A stretch of 6,024 bases of DNA from Rhizobiaceae bacterium (lineage in GTDB: Bacteria; Pseudomonadota; Alphaproteobacteria; Rhizobiales; Rhizobiaceae), in assembly GCA_020696915.1 (NCBI GenBank), contig JAJFMR010000332.1, positions 1-6,024 on the forward strand, in the 5' to 3' direction. The notes under the pieces were generated by a model that had not been told where the DNA came from, ran no database searches, and was given only the letters and a program-made list of their open reading frames with translations. Below, one piece after another: positions 1 to 5,961 of the stretch. The position numbers were made by a program, and so were the translations under genes. Each line of letters begins with the position of its first letter. Position 1 is the stretch's first letter.

Positions 1-1
1 G

Positions 2-886
2 ATCAACCACGTCCACTGGGCGACGACGCGGCGGCGCCGCCTGCCGGGCCTGATGGCGTTCGCCTGCGACCATCGCTAGCACCTCGAGTCGGCGGCGGCG
101 AAGTCCGGCGCGGTTATCTCGCGCATCGCCGGGTTCAAGGTGCTCGCCGTGAAGGCAGCGGCACGCGTCGCGAAGGGCCGCGAGGGTTATGGCATGCTGC
201 TCGATGAGACGCACGGCCGCCACGCCATGTTCGAATTTGCCAGGCAGGGTCTGTCGTGGCTTGGCCGGCCCATCGAGCTTCCCGGTTCACGGCCGCTGCG
301 TTTCGAATCCAGCCAGGATGCTGGCTCGCAACTGGTCGAGTGGCCGGTCGGCCATTGCGTCAAATGCCTGTGCTTCTATCATCCCGACGACCCTCCTTCC
401 CTCAAGGCCGAGCAGCAGGAGAAGCTCCGCGCCCTCTTCGACGCAGCACGAAAAGTCGGCCGCGAGCTCATGATCGAGATCATCGCCGGCCGGCACGGCA
501 AGGTCGGCGGCGACACGGTGGCGTCGGTGCTCGGCGAACTCTACGGGCTCGGCATCAAGCCCGACTGGTGGAAGCTCGAGCCGCAGGTGTCGCCGGATGC
601 CTGGGGCGGGATCGAGGCGGTCATCGCCCGCAACGATCCGTGGTGCCGGGGCGTCGTCATGCTCGGCCTGGAAGCGCCGCAGCGCGAGCTCGAGGGGGCC
701 TTCGCGACGGCGGCCGCGTTCCCGATCGTCAAGGGTTTTGCGGTGGGCCGCACCATCTTCGCCGATGCCGCCGGAAAATGGCTGGCGGGCGAGATCACCG
801 ACGAGGCGGCGATAGCCGACATGGCGAGGCGCTTCGAGGGTCTCAGCGAGGCATGGCTTGCCGTGCGCGGCCGGAAGGCGGCATAG
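2..886 (+). pseudogene. iolC: iolC C-terminal part: 5-dehydro-2-deoxygluconokinase, DUF2090 (aldolase-like) domain, interrupted by TAG
   Basis: This is the 3' part of a fused IolC; the N-terminal sugar kinase domain lies left of the window. In inositol catabolism the kinase phosphorylates 5-dehydro-2-deoxygluconate, and the fused DUF2090 domain is thought to act as the aldolase giving dihydroxyacetone phosphate and malonate semialdehyde. The open frame carries family signatures: HWATTRR (linker), LMAFACDHR, GYGMLLD, GRPIELPGSRPL, VKCLCFYHPDD, IKPDWWKLEPQ, CRGVVMLGLEAP and VKGFAVGRTIF. The frame is continuous from position 2 to TAG 884-886 except for an in-frame TAG at 77-79, directly after DHR. 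The longest open stretch after it begins at GTG 140, but that codon is the Val of FKVLAV, so it is probably not a natural start, and a protein from there would lack the first barrel strand. The gene is broken as written, or the stop is a sequencing error. iolD follows 36 nt downstream. Confidence 0.85.
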
Positions 887-922
887 AGAGAAGGCGAGCA
901 TAGCATCAGGGGAGGACCAAAA

Positions 923-2781
923 ATGGCAGAAAGAATCATCCGCCTGACCATGGCTCAGGCGCTGACGCGCTTCCTAACCCGGCAGATGACCGAAATCGAC
1001 GGGAGCAAGGTGCCGCTGCTGGGCGGCGTCTGGGCGATCTTCGGTCACGGCAATGTCGCCGGCATCGGCGAGGCGCTTTATGCGTCGCGGGAACGCCTGC
1101 CGACCTTCCGCGCCCACAACGAGCAGGCGATGGCGCATGCCGCGATCGGCTTTGCCAAGGCGAATTTCCGCCGCCGTTTCATGGCGGCGACTTCGTCGAT
1201 CGGTCCCGGCGCCCTCAACATGGTCACCGCCGCAGCGGTCGCCCATGTCAACCGGCTGCCGCTGCTGCTGCTGCCGGGAGACGTCTTCGCCAACCGTATC
1301 CCGGATCCGGTGCTGCAGCAGATCGAATCCTTCGGCGACGGCACGGTCTCGGCGAACGACTGCTTGCGCCCGGTATCGCGCTATTTCGACCGCATCACGC
1401 GGCCCGAGCAGATCGTCCCGGCGCTCGCCCGGGCCATGCAGGTGCTGACCGACCCGGCCGAATGCGGCCCGGTGACGCTGTCGCTCTGCCAGGACGTGCA
1501 GGCGGAAGCCTGGGACTATCCGACCAGCTTCTTCGAAGAACGGACCTGGAACATGCGGCGCCCGCGGCCCGACAGGGACGAACTCGGCGCGGCGGCAGCC
1601 GCGCTCCGCGCCGCCAGGAGGCCGCTTGTCATCGCCGGAGGCGGGGTGCTCTATTCCGGGGCGTCCGACGCTCTACGCGGCTTTTCGGAGGCCGCCGGCA
1701 TACCCGTCTGCGAGACGCAGGGCGGAAAGTCCGCGCTGCCCGACGACGCGCCGCTCAACATGGCGGCGGTCGGCGTCACCGGTACGTCGGCGGCTAACCG
1801 GCTTGCCGCGGAAGCCGACCTGGTGCTGGCGGTCGGCACGCGGCTGCAGGATTTCACGACCGGGTCGTGGGCACTGTTCGGGAACCGGAACAAGACGATC
1901 GTCGGGCTCAACGTGCAGTCCTTCGACGCCGGCAAGCATCGCGCGCTGCCGCTGGTCGCCGACGCACGCGAGGGCATCGAGGCGCTCGCAGCCGCCCTCG
2001 GCGGTTACCGGGCGCCGGAGAGCTGGACCGAGGAGGCCATCCGTGCGAAGGCCGGATGGAAAGCCGAAGCCGCAAGGGCGACCGCGTCGACCAATGCGGC
2101 GCTGCCTTCGGATGCGCAGGTGATCGGCGCGGTGCAGCGGGCGATGGGCGCGGACGTCACGCTCGTACATGCCGCCGGCGGGCTGCCCGGCGAACTGCAC
2201 AAGCTATGGGAGGCCGGGGCGCCCGGCTCCTATCATGCCGAATACGGCTTCTCGACGATGGGCTGGGCTACGAGATCGCCGGCGGCCTCGGCGTGAAATT
2301 GGCGAGGCCCACGCAGGAGGTGGTCGTGATGGTCGGCGACGGCTCCTATCTGATGCTCAACTCGGAGATCGCGACCTCGGTGATGCTCGGGCTGAAACTG
2401 ACCATCGTGCTGCTCGACAATCGCGGCTTCGGCTGCATCAACCGGCTGCAGATGGCGACCGGCGGCGCACGCTTCAACAATCTGTTCGAAGATGCCAGCC
2501 ACGAGGTGCTGCCCGACATCGATTTCGTGCAGCATGCGGAAAGCCTGGGCGCCATCGCCGAGAAGGTGCCGTCGATAGCCGGGCTCGAGACGGCCCTCGC
2601 AAAGGCAAGGGCAAATACCAGGACCACCATGCTGGTGATCGATACCGATCCGCTCCTGTCGACCGAGGCTGGCGGCCACTGGTGGGACGTGGCGGTGCCG
2701 GAGGTCAGCGAGCGGGAGGAAGTCCGTGCAGCGCGCAGCGCCTATGAAGAAAAGCGGCGGCTGCAGCACGTCGGCGACTGA
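923..2781 (+). pseudogene. iolD: iolD, 3D-(3,5/4)-trihydroxycyclohexane-1,2-dione hydrolase, frameshifted
   Basis: IolD is a cytosolic thiamine diphosphate (TPP)-dependent enzyme that hydrolytically opens the inositol-derived cyclohexanedione ring to 5-deoxy-glucuronate. The start ATG 923 has AGGGGAGG at 908-915. The N-terminal TPP domain has FRAHNEQAMAHAA, where E67 is the likely cofactor-activating Glu. A central domain follows, and the C-terminal domain has the diphosphate/Mg motif GDG at residues 470-472 (repaired numbering), DN at 497-498 and LLDNRGFGCINRLQ. The reading frame changes near 2264: the first frame runs 923-2296 and ends in an aberrant tail WATRSPAASA, while the family sequence (GYEIAGGLGVK) resumes in another frame to TGA 2779-2781. 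The cause is visible: GGGCT is present twice in tandem (2260-2264, 2265-2269). Removing one copy restores MGYEIAGG and gives 617 residues, the usual IolD length. As written, the product lacks the TPP diphosphate-binding half and should be inactive. The rest looks well conserved, so the lesion is recent or an assembly error. Confidence 0.9.
2260..2269 (+). repeat. 5-bp tandem duplication (GGGCT x2) causing the iolD frameshift
   Basis: The sequence reads ATGGGCTGGGCTACGAG from 2258. The family expects codons for Met-Gly-Tyr-Glu, that is ATGGGCTACGAG. The extra five bases are an exact copy of the neighbouring GGGCT, which is the signature of replication slippage or of a read/assembly error. A five-base insertion cannot be absorbed in frame. 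Confidence 0.85.
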
Positions 2782-2785
2782 GGAC

Positions 2786-2794
2786 GGAAGAAGG
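2786..2794 (+). promoter_or_regulatory. Ribosome binding site supporting the TTG start of the small membrane protein
   Basis: GGAAGAAGG lies in the short gap after the iolD stop and ends 8 nt before TTG 2803. It is the only purine-rich stretch in the gap, and it decides for the non-ATG start because the frame offers no ATG or GTG before the conserved N-terminal motif. Confidence 0.55.
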
Positions 2795-2802
2795 CGGACG
2801 AT

Positions 2803-3012
2803 TTGAAGGATCACGAGCATCCGTTCTTCCGGCCGCTGTGGCGGCGCATTGCCGTTACGGCGGTATGCGCGGTTTGGACGGCCGTCGAATTCGCCGCCAG
2901 TTCGCCGTTCTGGGGCGTGATCGCGCTCGGTTTCACCGGCTACGCGATCTGGCAGTTCTTCTATCTCCACAATCGGCCGGAAAGCTCGACCGGCCCCGAC
3001 GGCAAGGAGTGA
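2803..3012 (+). CDS. Small two-helix membrane protein of unknown function in the inositol operon
   Basis: The 69-residue product has a polar N-terminus with the motif HPFFRPLWRR, then two hydrophobic segments, about residues 16-31 and 36-54, joined by a short SSP turn, and a hydrophilic tail. The Arg pair at 14-15 before helix 1 suggests both ends face the cytoplasm. The start is TTG 2803, because no ATG or GTG lies between the iolD stop and the HPFFRPLWRR block; GGAAGAAGG at 2786-2794 is a good ribosome site 8 nt upstream. It begins 21 nt after the iolD stop, and its own stop lies 7 nt before iolB, so it is surely co-transcribed. From memory, similar short proteins occur beside iol genes in other Rhizobiales and are sometimes labelled DUF3329; I cannot confirm that label. 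No enzymatic motif is visible. A role as a helper for an inositol transporter or a membrane anchor would be pure inference. Confidence 0.75.
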   Translation: MKDHEHPFFRPLWRRIAVTAVCAVWTAVEFAASSPFWGVIALGFTGYAIWQFFYLHNRPESSTGPDGKE

Positions 3013-3019
3013 GGCGGCG

Positions 3020-3817
3020 ATGTCCAGGCTCTTGGTGAAGCCCTCGGCAGGCAGCGGCCATGTCACGGCAGTCACTCCGGAGACGGCCGGGTGGCGCCAT
3101 GTCGGCTTCGACCTCTACCGGCTGAAGCCCGGCGAGGCGGCGGCGGCCGCGACGGCGGCGCGCGAAGCCTGCCTGGTGCTGGTCGGCGGCAAGGCCGCAG
3201 TCACGGCCGGCGGCCAGGATTTTGGGGAACTCGGCGAGCGCATGTCGCCATTCCAGGGGAAGCCGTGGTCCGTCTATGTGCCGGAGGGTTCGGGCTGGAA
3301 GGTGGAGGCCACGACGGAGCTTGAGCTCGCCGTGTGCTCGGCGCCCGGACTGGGCGGCGGCCTGCCGCCGCGGGTGATCGCTCCCGGTGCGCTCGGCCAG
3401 GAAGTCCGGGGCAAGGGCACCAACACACGCTACGTCACCAACATCCTGCCGGAAAGCGAGCCTGCCGATTCTCTGCTCGTCGTGGAGGTGATCACGCCCG
3501 GCGGACACACGTCGAGCTACCCGCCGCACAAGCATGACCGGGACGACCTGCCGCACGAATCCTGCCTCGAGGAGACCTACTACCATCGGCTGAACCCGCC
3601 GCAGGGCTTTGCGTTTCAGCGCGTCTACACGGACGACCGGTCGCTCGACGAGGCGCTCGCGGTAGAGAACGGCGACGTGGTGCTGGTGCCCCGGGGCTAT
3701 CATCCCTGCGCCGCATGCCACGGCTACGATCTCTATTATCTCAACGTCATGGCGGGGCCGAAGCGCACCTGGAGGTTCCACAATGCCGTCGAGCACGAGT
3801 GGCTGATGAAGTCGTGA
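3020..3817 (+). CDS. iolB: 5-deoxy-glucuronate isomerase
   Basis: IolB converts 5-deoxy-D-glucuronate, the IolD product, to 5-dehydro-2-deoxy-D-gluconate, the IolC substrate; it acts in the cytosol. The 265-residue length is normal for the family. The protein is a bicupin. The C-terminal cupin shows the strongest signatures: GGHTSSYPPHKHD, LEETYYHRLNPPQGFAFQRVYTDD, VLVPRGYHP and YYLNVMAGP. H170, H172, a Glu at 184 or 185, and H228 are the probable metal ligands, all present. ATG 3020 is preceded by AAGGAG at 3004-3009, which overlaps the end of the upstream small gene, so the two are probably translationally coupled. Unlike iolC and iolD the gene is intact from start to stop. A slightly unusual C-terminus (HNAVEHEW where I remember a form closer to NDPxHEW) is the only oddity seen. 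Confidence 0.95.
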   Translation: MSRLLVKPSAGSGHVTAVTPETAGWRHVGFDLYRLKPGEAAAAATAAREACLVLVGGKAAVTAGGQDFGELGERMSPFQGKPWSVYVPEGSGWKVEATTELELAVCSAPGLGGGLPPRVIAPGALGQEVRGKGTNTRYVTNILPESEPADSLLVVEVITPGGHTSSYPPHKHDRDDLPHESCLEETYYHRLNPPQGFAFQRVYTDDRSLDEALAVENGDVVLVPRGYHPCAACHGYDLYYLNVMAGPKRTWRFHNAVEHEWLMKS

Positions 3818-4038
3818 CAGGCTTGCCCTCAAAAACTCCGGGATTGCCGCCGCGGCCGGCAGTCGAGACGCCTTGCCAACGGCCGCCCCCCGGCATTGGC
3901 GGCAAGGCGATGGACGCCACCACCGAAACCACTGTCCGGTATCATGCGCGGGGCGCCGGATTTCCCTATGGTGCCGAAGCCGCGTGACGAACCGCACCAG
4001 ACATGCCGGTCCGGAACAGCGTGAACAGGAGAATTGTG
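3818..4038. other. Intergenic gap between iolB and the SDR gene
   Basis: These 221 nt hold no convincing gene. CCTTGCC at 3871-3877 and GGCAAGG at 3901-3907 form a perfect 7-bp inverted repeat with a 23-nt GC-rich loop, but no T-run follows, so it is not a classic intrinsic terminator. I saw no clear -35/-10 promoter, though one for the SDR gene would be expected here if it is a separate unit. Confidence 0.5.
4027..4031 (+). promoter_or_regulatory. Ribosome binding site deciding the SDR start at 4039
   Basis: AGGAG ends 7 nt before ATG 4039. The alternative ATG 4003 has no comparable purine-rich site at the right distance and would add 12 residues not expected before the first Rossmann strand. 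Confidence 0.65.
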
Positions 4039-4776
4039 ATGAGCAGGATTGCAGTGGTGACCGGAGCCGGGTCGGGCGTCGGACGGGCGGTGGCGCTCGG
4101 GCTGCTCGGCGCCGGCTATGGCGTGGCGCTCGCCGGGCGGCGGCGGGCCGAACTCGAGGAAACGGCGGCTGCAGCACACGGCGGCGAGGCCCTGGTGGTG
4201 CCGACCGACGTCACCGACGAGAAAGCGGTGGCTGACCTCTTCCGCGCCGTCGAAGATCGGTTCGGGCGCGTCGACCTTCTCTTCAACAATGCGGGCCGCG
4301 GTTCTCCCCCCGCCCCGATCGACGAGGTGCCGGTCGAAACGTGGCGGGCCGTCGTCGACGTCAACCTGACCGGAGCCTTCCTGTGCGCGCGGGAGGCGTT
4401 CCGGATGATGCGCCGTCAAGGCGGCGGCCGCATCATCAACAACGGATCCATTTCCGCGCACGTGCCAAGGCCGCTGTCGGTCGCCTATACGTCCACCAAG
4501 CACGCGATCACCGGCCTGACGCGGCAACTGGCGCTCGACGGCCGCACCCTCGGCATCGTCTGCGGGCAGATCGACATCGGCAACGCCGACACGCCGATGA
4601 CGGCGAAGATGAAAGAGGGCGTGCTGCAGGCAGATCTCGGGCTCGCCGTCGAGCCGGTCATGGATTCCAGGCATGTCGCCGAGGCCGTCCTCTACATGGA
4701 TGGCCTGCCGCTCGACGCGAACGTGCTGTTCATGACCGTCATGGCGAACGGGATGCCGTTCGTCGGTCGGGGCTAA
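4039..4776 (+). CDS. SDR-family NAD(P)-dependent oxidoreductase
   Basis: This is a classical short-chain dehydrogenase/reductase of 245 residues, a standard length. The Rossmann cofactor motif TGAGSGVG is at residues 8-15, NNAG at 83-86, the structural Asn at 109 in DVNLTG, and the catalytic set is S137, Y150 and K154 (YTSTK). An Arg cluster after the second strand (GRRR, residues 33-36) favours NADP(H) over NAD(H). The usual PG motif after strand 6 is replaced by IG (I180-G181, in QIDIGNADTPM). I chose ATG 4039 over the in-frame ATG 4003 because AGGAG at 4027-4031 lies 7 nt before it and because the first strand (RIAVVTG) should begin about there. The substrate cannot be told from the sequence. 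The next gene is a 4-oxalomesaconate tautomerase homologue, but the 129-nt gap with a repeat makes co-transcription uncertain. Reduction or oxidation of a carbohydrate or keto acid would be a guess. Confidence 0.93.
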   Translation: MSRIAVVTGAGSGVGRAVALGLLGAGYGVALAGRRRAELEETAAAAHGGEALVVPTDVTDEKAVADLFRAVEDRFGRVDLLFNNAGRGSPPAPIDEVPVETWRAVVDVNLTGAFLCAREAFRMMRRQGGGRIINNGSISAHVPRPLSVAYTSTKHAITGLTRQLALDGRTLGIVCGQIDIGNADTPMTAKMKEGVLQADLGLAVEPVMDSRHVAEAVLYMDGLPLDANVLFMTVMANGMPFVGRG

Positions 4777-4777
4777 G

Positions 4778-4823
4778 GCATCGAACCGAAAAGTGCTTCG
4801 GCTTTTTGAACCGAATCCGATGC
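4778..4823. repeat. 46-bp palindromic intergenic element, REP-like; possible terminator
   Basis: The element is bounded by GCATCG (4778-4783) and its reverse complement CGATGC (4818-4823). Inside, CCGAA (4786-4790) can pair with TTCGG (4797-4801), and the same TTCGG can pair with a second CCGAA (4811-4815), giving alternative hairpins. CTTTTT at 4802-4807 directly follows the first hairpin, so it could act as an intrinsic terminator 1 nt after the SDR stop. The core CCGAAAAGTG and the overall layout match, from memory, short palindromic repeats scattered between genes in Rhizobiales genomes. Only one copy is in the window, so the dispersed nature is inferred. Confidence 0.6.
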
Positions 4824-4846
4824 GAAGCAGGAAACTGCAGCGGCCC

Positions 4847-4887
4847 GGCGCGTCCAGCGCCTGCCGCCGCAGGCCTTCATGCGGCAG
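4847..4887. other. Two consecutive hairpins upstream of the galD-like gene
   Basis: GGCGC (4847-4851) pairs with GCGCC (4857-4861) around a 5-nt loop. CTGCCGC (4861-4867) pairs with GCGGCAG (4881-4887) around a 13-nt loop. The two stems share base 4861. They end about 18 nt before ATG 4906, close to the weak ribosome site. They may affect translation or mRNA stability, but short GC-rich stems also arise by chance in DNA of this composition. Confidence 0.35.
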
Positions 4888-4905
4888 CCCGGACAGGTAC
4901 GATAA

Positions 4906-5961
4906 ATGATGGCTGAAGCCGGCACGCGATGCATGTGGATGCGCGGCGGCACGTCGAAGGGCGCCTATTTCCTGGCCGCGGATCTGCCGGCGGAACCGGC
5001 CGAGCGCGACGCCCTGCTCCTGAAGATCATGGGCTCCCCCGACCCCCGCCAGATCGACGGAATCGGCGGCGCCGACCCGCTGACGTCCAAGGTCGCAGTG
5101 GTGAAGAGATCGGAGCGCCCTGGCGTTGATGTCGATTATCTTTTCCTGCAGGTCTTCGTCGACAAGGCGGTGGTCACCGGCGCGCAAGGGTGCGGCAACA
5201 TCCTGGCTGGCGTCGGCCCCTTTGCCATAGAGCGCGGGCTGGTCGCCGTGCGAGGCAACGAGACCGACGTTGCCATCTTCATGGAAAACACCGGCGAGAT
5301 TGCTACGGCGACGGTCACGACACCGGCGGGAGAGCCGGTCTACGAGGGCAACGCCACGATCAGCGGCGTTCCCGGAAGTGCTGCGCCGATCCCGCTGGCC
5401 TTCGAGGGCATCGCCGGCTCGACCTGCGGGTCGCTGCTGCCCACCGGAAACACGGTCGACATGATCGACGGCATCGCCGTGACGCTCATCGACAACGGCA
5501 TGCCGGTGGTTGTGCTGGCGGCCGCGGACATGGGCATCACCGGCGAGGAACGGCCGAAGGAACTGGAAGCCGACGGCCAGTTGAGGGCGCGCCTTGAAAG
5601 AATCCGCCTCGCCGCCGGACCGATGATGAACCTGGGTGACGTGTCCTTGAAATCGGTGCCCAAGATGACGATGGTGGCGCCCTCACGAGCCGGCTACGCA
5701 ATCACCACCCGCACCTTCATCCCGCATCGCTGCCACGCGACGATCGGGGTGTTCGGCGCCGTAAGCACGGCAACTGCTGCGCTTTTGCCGGGCTCGCCCG
5801 CCTACAGGGTCGCCGTCATTCCCGCCGGGAACCGCAAGACCGTCGCCGTCGGGCACCCGGAGGGGGAAACGTCGGTGGTGCTCGATACCGAAAACGGTAC
5901 GGTGCTTCGCACGGCCATCCTGCGCACCGCTCGCAAGCTGTTCGACGGCTTCGTCTTCTGA
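4906..5961 (+). CDS. galD: PrpF/GalD-family isomerase, probable 4-oxalomesaconate tautomerase
   Basis: The 351-residue protein belongs to the PrpF family (diaminopimelate epimerase fold). It closely resembles, from memory, GalD of Pseudomonas putida, which tautomerises 4-oxalomesaconate in gallate catabolism. Shared blocks are MRGGTSKGAYF (11-22), MGSPDPRQIDGIGGAD (42-57), LTSKVA (59-64), CGNILAGVGPFAIERGLV (96-113), IFMENTG, CGSLLPTGN (174-182), IDNGMPVV, MNLGDVS, VPKM and FIPHRCHATIGVFGAVS (271-287). K62 and C96 match the catalytic Lys and Cys positions known for PrpF proteins; C174 is a second conserved Cys. Residue 95 is Gly where GalD has Asn (NCGN). Both halves of the two-domain fold are present, so it looks intact. 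The start could be ATG 4906 or 4909; GGACAGG at 4891-4897 is a modest ribosome site for either. No other gallate or protocatechuate gene is in the window, so the physiological substrate remains inferred; PrpF (aconitate isomerisation) is the main alternative. Confidence 0.85.
   Translation: MMAEAGTRCMWMRGGTSKGAYFLAADLPAEPAERDALLLKIMGSPDPRQIDGIGGADPLTSKVAVVKRSERPGVDVDYLFLQVFVDKAVVTGAQGCGNILAGVGPFAIERGLVAVRGNETDVAIFMENTGEIATATVTTPAGEPVYEGNATISGVPGSAAPIPLAFEGIAGSTCGSLLPTGNTVDMIDGIAVTLIDNGMPVVVLAAADMGITGEERPKELEADGQLRARLERIRLAAGPMMNLGDVSLKSVPKMTMVAPSRAGYAITTRTFIPHRCHATIGVFGAVSTATAALLPGSPAYRVAVIPAGNRKTVAVGHPEGETSVVLDTENGTVLRTAILRTARKLFDGFVF

Noticed and set aside
1867..2268. The part of the downstream iolD frame lying upstream of the duplication, as a separate gene start
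   Set aside because: Before 2269 this frame has Arg-rich nonsense while the other frame carries IolD sequence, so only the part after the duplication is real coding.
2258..2272. Programmed ribosomal frameshifting to rescue iolD
   Set aside because: The family has no known frameshift here, the exact 5-bp duplication explains the event fully, and no slippery heptamer or clear downstream stimulator was seen.
3715..3987. Open frame overlapping the iolB end and running into the gap
   Set aside because: It starts inside iolB in another frame, has no ribosome site, and shows no recognisable motif.
2933..4177. Long minus-strand open frame (414 codons) across the small gene, iolB and the gap
   Set aside because: It lies opposite well-supported plus-strand genes, its translation is Arg/Pro/Ala-rich without any family motif, and such frames are common in high-GC DNA.
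3829..5187. Minus-strand open frame (452 codons) opposite the SDR gene and the start of the galD-like gene
   Set aside because: The coding signatures of the plus strand are unambiguous here. The minus frame gives a His/Arg-rich low-complexity translation and crosses both intergenic repeats.
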